The notes below the pieces were generated by a model. It ran no database searches. It was not told the origin of the DNA and was given only the letters and a program-made list of their open reading frames with translations. From Gigaspora rosea (Eukaryota > Glomeromycota > Glomeromycetes > Diversisporales > Gigasporaceae), in contig QKWP01001140.1 of the NCBI GenBank assembly GCA_003550325.1, positions 63,802 to 127,801 on the forward strand: a stretch of 64,000 nt of DNA, given 5' to 3'. Both the position numbers and the translations under genes were made by a program. Shown here in pieces: positions 1 to 12,213 of this stretch. The first letter of the stretch is position 1. The number at the start of each line of letters is the position of its first letter.

Positions 1-174
1 TTTTAATAATTTTAGTGAGCAAATTTGCCCACTAAAATGGGACGGTTTAAGGGATAAGTATAAAAATCGAATGTGATTATTAAAGATTTAGTTATTCATA
101 AGATAAACTTTATGAATTAGGGTATAAAATCAATAATCTTTTACTAATCATATTATTTTAAATAATAATAAATA

Positions 175-700
175 TCGAGAATAATGCTGAAATCCATATG
201 ATCTGCCTATTATCGGATCTTCTACAATTTCTGAAAAATTGTGTATACAATCAATCTACCTATATAATTAAAACAATCCAAACGCTATAACTGGTCAGTA
301 TGCCTATATGCTGCATAAATCGTGTTCTTAATATCTATATACAGAAGACCTTCTAACTATATCAAAAAGGCGACCCTAATCCTAACTCTAACTATGAAGC
401 AAAAAGCGTCTATAAAACTACTAATGAGAAAAAATTTAGTTAAATCTAGTATAGTTTGTGGTTAGGGTTAGGGTTGGGTTAGGGTCAACTTTTTGATATA
501 GTTAGAAGGTCTTCTGTATATAGATATTAAGAATGCGATTTATGCAACATATAGGCATATATAGAATTTATCTGACCCACTATACTGTTATAGTATTCGA
601 TTACATAGTATAGATCGATTGTTTACATGATTTTTGAAAATTTTAGGAAATCTGTTGTATATGTAGATCACGTGAATTTCAGCATTATCCGATTTTAGCA
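175..700. repeat. Foldback element with telomere-like arms
   Basis: Two inverted arms (about 180-397 and 454-688) fold on a 60-base spacer. The inner arms match well (TATAGTTAGAAGGTCTTCTG and its complement) and the outer arms are weaker. Each inner arm carries a TTAGGG-like run, CCCTAATCCTAACTC on the left and GGTTAGGGTTAGGG on the right, so the telomere-like motif is part of the foldback itself. No ORF. No target duplication could be fixed. Confidence 0.7.
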
Positions 701-1254
701 GCATCCTCGACAATAAATAACATATCATAAATAATGTTTTGGTATAAAATAAATAAAAATATTTCATGCCCTGATGTAGAACTTAAACCTTGAATTTGTA
801 GTATTATCATTAATAGTAATAATATTCTGATGCATAACACTCTTTAAAGCTCACTCCTATTGCATTTTAATGGTTAATTATTTTAAGATATTTTATCGAA
901 ATTGAAATCTATTTAATATTTTTCTTATTTAATCTTTATTCGAAATTTTTTTATTATATATATACTAGTTGTTCTGTAGCGAAAAAAAATTTTGAGTGCT
1001 AGTACAGAGCATGGGCAAAGCAGAGCAGAGCATGAGCACGAGCAGAGAGCATGAGCATAAGCAGAGAGCATGAGTATGAGCAGAGATTAGTGCAAAATAA
1101 TAACTATTCACATTCAGTTAAAATTCGTGAAATCCAAAATTATCAAAAAAGATAAAATCGAAGAAGATCAATTACTAAATTCAAACAACAATCCAATAAA
1201 AATTTTTCCAAAAAAGTAATTTAGTGTAATACCAAACATAAATAATTGCTTCTA

Positions 1255-3290
1255 AGCGCTAACTAATTAATTGGCATATAATATAATCAGATGGCTACTG
1301 AAATACAAAGGGCACTAACTAAATATCTGCTATGAATATTTGTATATTTCTTCGCAGAGAATCAACAACAGAATTTAGGATGTTACCTTGATCCACTCTG
1401 TAAGATCATACTAATTAATACAAGGGATTGTAAGTTTATAATTTTAATTAGCCTGAAATAATATTTCCAATATAAAACGAAAATTTAAAATTGTATACAT
1501 TATCGCACGTATATCTAAATACCTAATTATTGCAAAATATTTTTCTTTTACAATTATGCATGTATAATCGAGATCTGTATCCCTGTCTAATGACATTAAA
1601 CTGGGTGCAGTATTAATTTTTTAATTAAAATTTACTGTGCGGATACCACACAATTCATAAACTTTTCTGTGTGGCAAAAACTAAGAAAATGCTTGCAACA
1701 GTGTGCACTACTTATAAAATAACAATTATTTCTGTTCAGCATTCGCACATCTACTGAAAAAAGATGTGCGCAAATTTTGTTTCTGTGCACACAGTGAAAA
1801 ATAATCACTGACCAGGTGTAATGATAGGTAAATTTATTATAGTCATGGGTAATAACAATACGATTTTGTTACTCATAATAAATATTATATAACTCAAATA
1901 ATATCGTTACTCAATCAGGCTAGTTATAATTTTGGCAAGCACAATTCTTATTGATATTTTGAACAATAAAAAATGAAAACAGCTATAGGTCTGGGTAAAA
2001 TAATGTTTTATAAAAGATTTAAGTGAGACTAATAATTATCTAAAATGATAATGCCCGCAGAATTATTATATCATCAAGAATAATTATATATCAGACATAT
2101 TTATCTAATAAAATTTATAATCTCTAGATATTTGGTTTAGTCGGTATAGGTTTGACAGATTTAACTGAAACTTTTTATTGCAATATGGTGCAGGAAGTCT
2201 ATACTCAACAGTTACACAAAGTGGTTCAATTTTTTAAATGCCTATAACTTTTTATATAAGAGGTTTTAAAAAAATCTTACTGGTAACTTTATAGAGCTAT
2301 ATTAGCACTACATATGTGCCAAATATCTTTTCAAAATCTCATCACTGTAATGAGTTGAAGCATTTTGAAAATTGAAATTTTATATATAAATTTGAAATTT
2401 TATATATAAAATTTTAATTTTCAAAATGCTTCAACTCATTACAGTGATGAGATTTTGAAAAGATATTTGGCACATATGTAGTGCTAATATAGCTCTATAA
2501 ATTTACCAGTCAGATTTTTTTAAAACCTCTTAGATAAAAGTTATAGCCATTTAAAAAATTGAAACACTTCATGTAACTGTTGAGTATAGACTTCCTGCAC
2601 CATATATCAAAATAATATAATGAAAGATTTTATGTTTGAAATGCATCTTTATAATAAAAGTGTAATAATCCTACACATAATTGCGAATAGCAATTTCTTT
2701 TATAATTTGGTAAAGATAGTAAAAATAATGAAATAATTGAAATAGAAGAAGTAATGCAAAAATGGAGAAAATTTTGGGATCTTAATTGTTATGATCTGTC
2801 TATATCCTTTTAGCAAATTCTCACAAATTTTGTGTTATAGAGGAATGCTGTTTGTGTGGCCAAGTAATTTTTAATCCTTATTTGGATTTAATCTTAATTT
2901 ACGATCTTAATGTGGACATATCGCAAGTTAGATAACCAACTATTCCTTAGCCTTTAAATATTTTTATTGAAATTATACAGATCTAGAGTGTCTTTGACAT
3001 TTCTTTAATCATTTTTGGCTTTGCGTTTATTTACATTTACTGATTTCTTTATTGATGGTCGCCCAAGCCTTTGCCGGTCCTATATAATTGTCATATAATG
3101 AATTTGGATTTAATGACAGAGATTAGTTAAAGTTAAAATTAAAATCAAGTTTTAGGTTTGGTAGATCTGTTGTAATATTAACTAAATATTTTCGCATACC
3201 AAATTAAGATTAAGATACTGTATTATTCTGTGATTTTAATAGATCAGATAACTGCTACTGAGTTCTAATTTAGTCTAGATGAATACTTTT
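1255..3290 (+). repeat. Dispersed family E, copy 1 (right part)
   Basis: Aligns by eye with 61600-63500 (copy E4) and, over its first 250 bases, with 42770-43130 (E3). Shared landmarks are the stretch GCTATGAATATTTGT, GTCATGGGT near 1845, and GCCCAAGCCTTTGCC near 3061 against GCTCAAGCCTTTGTC in E4. It lacks the left third of the family. It is interrupted by the MITE at 2186-2602, where E4 instead has two palindromes and a TA-duplicating MITE. No ORF of note. Confidence 0.7.
2186..2602. mobile_element. MITE family A, copy 1 (TA target site)
   Basis: An almost perfect 417-bp palindrome. It begins TGGTGCAGGAAGTCTATACT, ends with the complement, and is flanked by TA on both sides (2184-2185 and 2603-2604). 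A second copy with the same ends lies at 52239-52656. TA duplication and long TIRs fit a Tc1/mariner-type MITE. The whole element can form a hairpin; the arms meet at a TATATATAAA-rich centre. Confidence 0.9.
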
Positions 3291-3500
3291 AGAAAACATA
3301 GTGCCCTGGTGAATTCATTCTTTTAATGGTGAAGTACATCACATTAATATTCAATCATGGTCCTGGCATAATACATCCACCTGGTTAGTTACCTATAAGT
3401 TGGGTAAATTGTGATAAATTAGCAATTCCACAGTGAGTATATTGAAAATTTCGAAAAAATATTTTAGAATAGTTGACCCAGTTCAGTTGTCAGATTTTTT

Positions 3501-3779
3501 AATTTACTTTTTGTATTTTCATGTAATAATGCGCATGTGCATTATTTCTAAATTGGCACTTTTTAAAAATCACCCATTTGACTCAAAATAACACACATGT
3601 GCATCCCGAAATAACGCACCTCCTCCCTAAGAGTTTCACAATAAATATAAGTATATTGCACATGTCTATTAAAGATTAGTGACATTGATCCGAAATGTTA
3701 CAATATGTATCCTAAAATAATGCACAGGTGCTCTAAATAATGCACAGGTGTGCGTCATTACATGAAATACGGTAAATTA
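3501..3779. mobile_element. MITE with TIR AATTTACNNTATTTTCATG
   Basis: The left end (AATTTACTTTTTGTATTTTC) and the right end (complement of AATTTACCGTATTTCATG) are inverted over about 45 bases. The interior repeats AATAATGCACAGGTG-like motifs. The flanking TTA/TA bases could be the target duplication. No ORF. Confidence 0.6.
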
Positions 3780-3830
3780 TTAAGAATAATGCTCATATCT
3801 AAAGTTATGCATAGTTAATTTTTCTTTACC

Positions 3831-3925
3831 AGGAACAGAGTACAAAGTACGTAGTATATGGTTTACAGGCAAGTTAAATGGTATAGCTCTTTCAATTCTG
3901 ATTGGACTAATTTTTCACATGAATT
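3831..3925 (+). repeat. Short dispersed repeat, copy 1
   Basis: A 95-base block starting ACCAGGAACAGAG and running through TATGGTTTACAGGCAAGTTA to a TGATTGGACTAATTTTTCAC-like end. Related blocks are at 24147-24260 and 57996-58090. The start motif ACCAGGAACG also appears in reverse at 29675-29690 and 59460-59475, there followed by a GCGCGAC stretch. Nature unknown. Confidence 0.55.
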
Positions 3926-3940
3926 CATTATTATTTATAT

Positions 3941-4300
3941 GGTTTGCCTATATCAGAATTGTTGTGCAATGATAAGTATGACCTTGGGTTTCCTGTATTT
4001 TGCATAACAGAAGCTTTTCGAAAGAGGTCACATGTATGTTTAAATTAGGACAATATAAATTAAAGAACTATTTTAAACAATATATTACAATAATATGCTA
4101 CTTTGCATAGTAACGATATAATAATAATATTATTACTCAATTTGTTTGCCTCTGTCTATATCAGAAATAGTATACAATGATGAGTATAGCCTTGGGTTTT
4201 CTGTATTTGCATACCTGGGTATTTCATCTGTTTGTCGGGTATATATTTTAAAATGCTACTTTGCATAGTAATGATATATTAATTATATAATTACTCTATG
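3941..4300. repeat. Imperfect tandem duplication, about 203 bp
   Basis: GTTTGCC...TATATCAGAA recurs at 3942 and 4144, as do CCTTGGGTTT.CTGTATTT and TGCTACTTTGCATAGTAA. The copies differ by indels. No gene between them. Confidence 0.6.
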
Positions 4301-4350
4301 CGGTTTAAGTACGTTGCATGGTCGAATAACTGTTTTAAATGATTATAGTA

Positions 4351-5011
4351 TGATTCCCTAAAAGTTAGTTCCTACCAGCTCATTTTTCTAACACTATATC
4401 CCTAACAGAATGTTTCATCTATAGCACTTTTGTTAACATAATCTTTCCTCGACAATCATGTTTTTGACATCCCCTTTCCTTGACATCTCATATTTTCGAC
4501 AAGACAATTATTTGATATGACATATTTCTAATTTGACTTTTCACCAACACTAAGTTTTATTGAATGCACTTTTTCTGACAAGAATGATAAACCCAGTGAT
4601 CATCACATTACGTGAAATCATGCAATACATTATTTGTTTACTAACTCAGCCTAATTATCATTTAACCCTAATCTAACCTAACCCTAACTCTAATTTAGGC
4701 TGAGTGCTTAATCATGTGATGTAATGAACATGAATATATCACTCTACCCAATAATTATATTTCTAATTAGAGAAAGATCTTGTCAAAAAAAGATGTCAGA
4801 AACATATCATGTCAGAAAAATATTCTTTCTGAAATACATCATGTTAGTAAAATGTCTTTTTGAAAATATGTCCTGTCAAGTAAAGGTGAGGTCAAAAACA
4901 TGATATGTCAAAAAAAGATTCTGTTAGCAAAAAATGCTGTAGGTGAAACATTCTGTCGGGAATATCGTGTCAGAAAAATGAGCTAGTGAGAAACTAACTT
5001 TCAGAGAATCA
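4351..5011. mobile_element. Foldback element with internal TGTCA repeats
   Basis: The ends are inverted: TGATTCCCTAAAAGTTAGTT at 4351, complement of TGATTCTCTGAAAGTTAGTT at 4981-5011. Both arms are built from degenerate repeats of about 25 bases of the type TGTCAGAAAAAT, so the arms are inverted minisatellites. The loop carries an interstitial CCTAATCTAACCTAACCC run near 4668. No ORF. Confidence 0.75.
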
Positions 5012-6195
5012 AGCAACAACTATATACGGGCGTGCAGTTATATAATACTGTGTGATGCTACTCTTTACAATAATCTAAGTAGCTATAGTTTGTAATCATG
5101 AAATTTTAATTATATGTTACTAGTTGTTGTGAACTTTGCCAATTATGTTCTGTTAAATATTCAAATGTACATCTTTGAATTACCTTTTTTATGTTAGTAT
5201 TTAAACTTTTGTATTAATGAACCTGATTTTTGCTGTGATAGTTAGCTTTTTTTTGCATTTACTAATTGATATTAGCCAATCAAATTGCAAATTGGTGTAA
5301 TGTGACGATCAAACCAATTTTTAAAATGTCACACAAAAAAATTTTGATTAAACTCTGATCAATGTTATTGTTAACTTAAACTGAATTCAATAATCACATA
5401 ACACATATAACGATCTTTTTTAATCTTAACGATCTAAAGTCAAAACTATAACCATCCTAACTCAAAAAATAAGAAAAGGCAATACTTTTAATTTCACATC
5501 GAAGTTAATATTTCACCAACAAAAGCACAAGTCAGGACGATACTTACATCAAGACTTAAAAACTTTAAGACTTGGACCGAGTCTCTCCACATCTCATTCT
5601 AACTTCCAAGCAAAGTTTCATAATAACTTATTATTCTATTTCGTTATTTCTTTTAAAACTTTTATAAAAAGATAATTGATCTTTTAATTGCGGTAACATC
5701 CATTATCTTCTAATTTATAAATAACATATATCAATAATATAAATTAACACTAAACACATATACATTGAACTTAGCTATCTTGAATCGATAATTAATTTAT
5801 GCATTTATTAGTCCTGAAGATTAAAATAGCCTTAAAAATTTCTCTTCATGATATATAAAATTCTAATTTCTACTTTCCCGTTTCTCGTTCATGCAACTCT
5901 GTTGTGCAGCTACTTATTATACAACAAGGAATCAAAAAATTGTGTCAGCAACAATATTTTTCTGTCAGTCCTACAAACAATTAGGCCACTCCAATTTAAT
6001 TTTTTGTTTAATATTACAACTTCAAAATTTTTTAGAGAGGGGAGGGGGGATTTAAACAATATATGATTAGGTCTGGTTTGGGTCTGGCCAGTATCGGAAT
6101 AGGTCTAGTTCAGGACTGGTCCATGATTGGGCCAGACTCAGACTCTAAATTTTATGCAAACTGGTTTGAGTCTGAATATACTTAGATGTATTTTT
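5012..6195. other. Geneless AT-rich stretch
   Basis: No coding signal I trust. Near 6066-6160 there is a G/T-rich run of GGTCTGG-like words that is echoed at 10680-10745. Confidence 0.6.
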
Positions 6196-6200
6196 TGGTG

Positions 6201-7630
6201 CTGACAAGTTTACTTAGTTCATAAAGTTAGAATTAATTAGTAAAATTTTATGAATCATAAGATTTTATAGAATTTTATTAATAAAATTTTATAAAATCTT
6301 ATAATACACAAATTTTTACTGATTAATTCTAACTTAATGCACTAAGTAAACTTGTACAGCATCTAAAAATACATCAAATTAGCAGAGTTATTTTTATTTT
6401 ACTTAAAATTTGGAAAATAGATGCATAATTTTGGATTTTTGATCAAAAAAGCAAATTTAAGCATCTTTTCTCCAAATTTCAAGTAAACTAAAACAATTGT
6501 GCCAATTTAATGTATTTTTAGGTTCTAAATAATTTTATTTAGTGCATAGAGTTAGAATTAATTAGTAAAATTTAGTGAATCATAAAATTTATAGAATTTT
6601 ATTAATAAAATTCTATAAACTCTTATGATTCACAAACTTTACTGATTAATTCTAATTTAATGCACTAAGTAAACTTGCACAGCATCTAAAAATACATCAA
6701 ATCAGCAAAGTTATTTTTATTTTACTTAAAATTTAGAGAATAGATGCATAATTTTGGATTTTTGATCAAAAAAGTCAAATTTAAGTATTTTTTCTCCAAA
6801 TTTCAAATAAAATAAAAACAATCCTGCCAATTTAATAGATTTTTAGGTTTTAATAAGTTTATTTAGTACATTGAGTTAGAATTAATTAGTAAAATTTTGG
6901 AATTATAAAATTTTATAAAATTTTATTAATAAAATTCTATAAAATCTTATGATTCAAAACTTTTACTGATTAATTCTAACTTAATGCACTAAGTAAACTT
7001 GTACAGCGCCTAAAAATACATCAAATTAGCAAAGTTATTTTTATTTTACTTAAAATTTGAAGAATAGATGCATAATTTTGGATTTTGATCAAAAAAGTCA
7101 AATTTAAGCATCTTTTCTTCAAATTTCAAGTAAAAAAAAAGAATTCTGCTGATTTAATGTATTTTTAGATTCTAAATAAGTTTACTTAGTGCAATAAGTT
7201 AGAATTAATTAGTAAAATTTAGTGAATTATAAAATTTTATAGAATTTTATTAATAAAATTCTATATAATCTTATTCTTTATAAAATTTTACTAATTAATT
7301 CTAACTTAATTCATCAGAAAAACTTGTTCAGAATCTAAAAATATATTAAATAGGCATTATTGCTTTTATTTTACTTGAAATTTGAAAAAAAGATGCTTTT
7401 TTGATCAAAAATCCAAAATTATATATTTATTCTTCAAATTTCAAGAAAAGTAAAAATAAATCTACTAATTTGATGTATTTTTAAGTGCTAAATATGTTTA
7501 TTTAGTGCATAAAGTTAGAATTAATTAATAAAAATTTGTGTATTATAAGATTTTATAAAATTTTATTAATAAAATTCTATAAAAACTTATTATTCATAAA
7601 ATTTTACTAATTAATTCTAACTAACTTATA
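6201..7630. repeat. Tandem array, period about 323 bp
   Basis: The word GTTAGAATTAATTA recurs at 6226, 6551, 6874, 7198 and 7513, giving spacings of 325, 323, 324 and 315. Each monomer contains two hairpins: one with arms AGAATTAATTAGTAAAATTT and complement around an ATTTTATTAATAAAAT centre, and one with arms near ATGCATAATTTTGGATTTTT and complement-like sequence. Four full monomers and part of a fifth are present. No ORF. Confidence 0.9.
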
Positions 7631-8094
7631 TAATGTTCCTAGGTTTAGCATGACTAAATCAAGTAGCTACTCTAATTTTGGTGATCTTACTGTATGGGTT
7701 CATTTTAGCAATATTAAAAGTGAAATTTGAATCTAAGTATTATAATATATATATATTGTTTAACTCTCTATAATTTGCTCAATCGAGAGGGGTTATGTTA
7801 AATATAGATTGAAATTGGTGTGGCTTATAAGAAATTAAAGTTTCTAATGAGTGATACTAGACAAGAATACAAAAAAAATAAATAAAGTCAATAGAAAACA
7901 GGTAAATATTTTCCAATAAAAGTTTTTAAACTTTAGATCAAAATATTTTAATGATTTTCAAACCAAATCTAAAAAGCATTTTTTTTTGTAACCTAATGGC
8001 TTAATCACCAACAAGATGCTAGTAATATTAATTTTATTAAATCTTAATCTATTATATAAGGTCTCTATATTGTAATAATCTATATTCATTTTAA

Positions 8095-8260
8095 CTATTC
8101 TAATTTTTCTACCAGTTTAACTAGTAATGTCCTATTTTCAAAGAGAATTTCACTGAAGGTATTACAAATTCAACCAGAATTTTACTAAAAGTGTCCTAAT
8201 TTTGACTAGAATTTCGCCAAAAGTATTAAAGATTTTCAACCAGAATTTAACTGGAGGAGT
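8095..8260 (+). repeat. Short tandem repeat TTTCAACC/GACTAGAATTT type
   Basis: Four to five imperfect units of about 35 bases, each like CCTAATTTTGACTAGAATTTC followed by CAAAAGTAT. The same repeat, less decayed, is at 63765-63935 (CCTAATTTTGACCGGAATTT). Confidence 0.65.
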
Positions 8261-8454
8261 TTTTATTTTTTATAAAGCATTCTGTAGAGGTTCTGTAGCT
8301 GTATTTCAATCGTAATATTGACTTAGTTCATTTGTCTCATGACCTCATAGAGTTTTCATATTTCTAGTAGGGCTTAAATGGGACTCTGAAGTAATAGAGA
8401 GGGTTATGGTTTTAGTTTGCTTATTTTTTGCCTTTTTTGTGATTATTTCTTTTT

Positions 8455-8715
8455 ATGGGAGTCATCTAAAGCAGAGATAAATCACATGATTGACCACCAA
8501 TCAAATTATAGAATTTGATAATTGCCAGTAAAGAAAAAGTGAAAATCCTAAAAAATACAAAAATAGCAGCCTAAACCTACCTTGGATAGGTTAATTAAAA
8601 ATATTAGAAAGCCAATTTTGCATACCTAACTCTATCCTAAAGTGATTCTAACCCTAAAGTTAATCAAATAAATAAGAAATATGAGTTGTCTCCACTTTAG
8701 ACATCTCCTTTTTAT
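8455..8715. mobile_element. Degenerate MITE, GTCTAAAGC family
   Basis: The left end GGGAGTCATCTAAAGCAGAG and the right end GTTGTCTCCACTTTAGACATC are inverted. It matches the better-kept element at 31134-31359 and the short one at 35158-35285. The interior has a CCTAAAGTGATTCTAACCC stretch. Confidence 0.6.
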
Positions 8716-8791
8716 AGTAATTAGTTTGCTTATTTTTGCTTTTTTGCAGATCTTTCTATATTTAGTAATTTTTGTAAAACCTTATCCTTTT

Positions 8792-8876
8792 GTAGATATT
8801 TGCGGTCCTGCTTGAACTGACAACCTTGCGATTGTGGACCTGGGAGTGCAACTACTATACTATTAACCTGCAGGTC
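8792..8876 (-). other. tRNA-like sequence, possible SINE head
   Basis: On the minus strand there is an A-box-like TAATAGTATAGTAGTTG followed about 35 bases later by a B-box-like GGTTGTCAGTTCAAGCA. The spacing suits a tRNA, but the anticodon stem does not pair and no 3' acceptor pairing is convincing. It is read as a degenerate tRNA-derived piece rather than a gene. Confidence 0.3.
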
Positions 8877-9269
8877 AAACTCCATTTTTATTCTAAATCT
8901 ATAGAGTTATAAAATTAAAATAAAAATTTTATTAAATTTAGTTGATAATTGCTAAAATATTTTAATTCAAATTTTATAAAAAAGTTATTAAAAACAATTT
9001 GCTTGTTTTCTATTAACTTCATCCAAATGTCAAAAATCGAATAATTGGCACAATTGAAAACTTAATAAAATTTTTTTCAAAAAAAATTGAAAAATTGTTA
9101 TGGGGGAGTTAAACAAAATATATATATATATAACACTTAGATTCAAATTTTACTTTTTATATTACTAAAATGAACCTATACAGAAAGATCACTAAAATTA
9201 GAGTAGCTCTTAATGCAGTTATACTAAACTAGGCCTCTGCATAGGCCAGATAGAGCTGGGAAGCAGTGT

Positions 9270-9440
9270 TGTACATTTTCAATATTTGAGATTTTTGGCA
9301 GATCGGACATTTTGGACATTGTCCAATGTCCATGTCTGAAATACATCTAAATCAATAAATTGTCACTGGATATTGTCTGTACAATATTTATCAGACACAG
9401 ACTTATTACAGACATGGATATCGGACAATGTCTGAGTTTG
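9270..9440. repeat. Foldback, GGACATTGTCC/ATGTCTG arms
   Basis: GGACATTGTCCAATGTCCATG near 9313 is inverted against CATGGATATCGGACAATGTC near 9413. About 70 bases of AT-rich loop. Probably a small MITE. Confidence 0.5.
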
Positions 9441-9549
9441 TGACCTGCAGACCTGTCACCAAAATCAGGTATGTATATAATTGCAGCTAGTATTATTTTG
9501 ACTTGCATTTACTTACACCTGCCCTTTCATTTTACCCTTGTTGTATGTC

Positions 9550-10210
9550 AAAAATTATATCAAAAAATACAGAAACAATTAGTATACTAATTAATAGAAT
9601 TCTTTATAAATATTAAAAAGTAAATTTTATAAACTTACATAAAAGACTAGATTACAAATACTTAAGAATATTTCAGGTAGATGATATTCACCATTATGCA
9701 TGATACATTCATGTTGATTTTTATAGTGGTAATATTTTGCTAGACAAATGCACTTATAAAAATGTACAATCTTATATAGCAGGTCTAGAATTATCTAAAG
9801 TTTAATCATATAAACACAAGCAGCAGATATTACAAGTATGACAGAAAAGGTCAACTGGACAAAGGCTTTTTGACAAAAATATTGAAACAATATTAAGGAG
9901 AGTCTTTATAAATACTTAAGCCAAATTTTAGTAAGCTTATATGGAAGACTAAATTACAAGTACTTAATGATATTTTATGTGAGTTAGATAATATTTACCA
10001 TTATGTAACATTTTGCTAGACCAATGCACTAATGAAAATACAAAGTCTTATATTGCAGGTCTAGGATTGTCTATAAAAAAAAAAAAGTGTGATTCAGAAG
10101 GCGATATTTTTAGTATCATATTCTTTAAGTTTAATTAGACAAATAGCAATTTACACAAGCAGCAGATAATATAGGCTTAATATTATTATGGCAAAAATGT
10201 TAACCGGACA
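9550..10210. repeat. Imperfect tandem duplication, about 335 bp
   Basis: 9550-9875 and 9876-10210 share, in order, ATATTNACCATTATG, TTTTGCTAGAC.AATGCACT, TTATAT.GCAGGTCTAG, CACAAGCAGCAGAT and GGACAAAG. No ORF in either. Confidence 0.7.
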
Positions 10211-10451
10211 AAGTCCTTTTTTTTTTGTTGGGCACTAAGCCAAATTCTTCTTTTGAACTCCTGACCACTATATTGAGTTAACAAATCAATGCACGAATTC
10301 AGATCCACAAGAATAGTTAGTGCTTAATATATTGATGGGGCAAGTGATTATTACCTTGTAAAGTTAGCAATTAACATTATTCTCAAATCACTTTGAATAT
10401 ATACAATATTAAACTTACCCATAAATATACAAACTTATTGTTCTTTATTTT

Positions 10452-10630
10452 AATGTTTAGATTATTGAATAATTAATTACTTTAAATATTTGATAATCTA
10501 AACATTAATACATAATAGTATCAAAATTGCTAGAAACCGATTGGTGCCCTAATAAGCAAAATTTACAACAAACAGTCTACCTCAAACTATACCATTCGAT
10601 TTGTATCTTCGAGATGAATCGAATGGTATA
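10452..10630. repeat. Two small hairpins
   Basis: AATGTTTAGATTAT/ATAATCTAAACATT (10452-10505) and TATACCATTCGATT/AATCGAATGGTATA (10588-10630). Both are perfect stems. Confidence 0.7.
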
Positions 10631-10639
10631 AAAATTATC

Positions 10640-12210
10640 CAACTCTGACTAGTTTGAGTAAAATACTATCCGACGGACATGAGGTAGCTTGTCCAAGTCT
10701 GATCCGGTCTGATCCAGTCTGGTCTGAGTCTGTGTTCAGTTTGAGTGACAATACTGCCGGGTAGTAGTAATATTCTAGCCCTACCTACTTATTAACAGAC
10801 TGAATCTCCAAGCCCTTACCTGGCCCTTACCTGCAGGTACCTTGGGTACCTACAGGCTTAATATTAATATATATTGGTATGGTATGCATTTGCCATTGTA
10901 ACGCTTAAAATGTTATTCGATTTGTAATACATATTATGCAACTTATATAGATTTAAATTACATATTTTAACTATAAAAAGATGTTTAAGAAAATATATAT
11001 AAAATTTTTAAGATTGATATACAAACGATATAATTATTATAATAAATAAAATTTAATAAAATTACCTCATAAATATGATAATTATTTGATTTATAAAGTT
11101 TTTGGGTATTATTTATACAAAGTGTATCAGCTATGCTTTTCTAAAGTACAATTTATGAAACTGTTTTTAAATATATATAAAAAAATTGATAATATATGTA
11201 ATTATACAAAAATTATTCGCCTGATTTAATAAACTTACTAAGTTAGAAAAAAGTTTATTGTTTACTATTAATTCTTTCAAAGTATTGTAGGTGCACCAGC
11301 TATTACTCTTTTTCCGTCTGATTAAAGATTATTACAAAAAAAACTACTGCATTTATAAAGTGTTTTTTATGCTTAAAAAAAAAGCTTATATAGATTTTGA
11401 AGTTGCATAAAGTTGCATAAAAATTACTTATCTAATATAACAAACTTGCAATAAAGTTTAGTGTTTAAGGTATTGTTTTTGCAAGTAAACCAGCTAGTAT
11501 TTATCTTTTTCAATTAAAGATATTATACAAAAAAATGCTATATATCTAAAAAAAAAAAAAGATTATTGATCAATATAAGTTTTAATTGGTGGATAGTTAT
11601 GTGTATATATAATGAACTACTCTATGGGTATATAAGCCAGGTAGTGCTGGTATCTAAGTCCTACTCATATAATAAAGGGCCTGTGATTCTTAGCTTTACC
11701 CTGCTCTAGAGCTTGTAATTTGATGCCCAAGCTCAGCCCTAGTGGTACTACCCTTAGGTACCTATAGATAGTCATGGCCCATATAGAGGCCTATATAAAG
11801 ATTTAATATTTAAGTTCAATATAGTTAGCCTAATTTATTATAAAAAATCTATTCTGCTAAACCTGATTTGTTATAACCTGATTCTGGTAAACCAGGTTTA
11901 GTATATTCAGAGTTGACAGTACATAGATAACCTATTTTTCTTACAAGGTAATCTACTTTTGTCACCTAAGTAAAGTTGTTTAAAGCATAATTTTATATAT
12001 ACTCATCATCTTAAAATCAAAAATATTTGTTTTTTGGCAAAGTTATATTTTTGTGTTGTACAAAATTAATTTCTAAAAATTTTAATTTTAAGTTAATATA
12101 TAGGGGAAGGAACATTAAAGATTCAAAATTAATAGTAACTTTATTTTTTTTATAATTTTATATATAAAAAATATTTATATAACATATTATATAACTGATA
12201 TAGTTGTTCA
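10640..12210. other. Geneless AT-rich stretch with palindrome
   Basis: Holds a CCTGCAGGTACC palindrome near 10832-10857 and, near 11640-11790, a moderately GC-rich segment with GGTACC and GCCAGGTAGTGC words. These resemble decayed ends of an element, but I could not match a pair. The rest is A/T-rich with no coding signal. Confidence 0.5.
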
Positions 12211-12213
12211 TCT

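Larger units (their letters stand above)
7638..9233. mobile_element. 1.6-kb element with 130-bp TIRs
   Basis: 7638-7775 and 9100-9233 are inverted copies. Both read inward through CCTAG, GCTACTCTAATTTT, GTGATCTT, GGTTCATTTTAG and TTTGAATCTAAGT to a TATATATA run. The interior holds the repeats listed separately (8095-8260, 8455-8715, 8792-8876) and no transposase. The left end abuts the 323-bp array. No target duplication was found. Confidence 0.7.

Noticed and set aside
458..486. A true telomere
   Set aside because: Only about four degenerate units, inside a foldback with an inverted partner at 369-395, and not at a sequence end.
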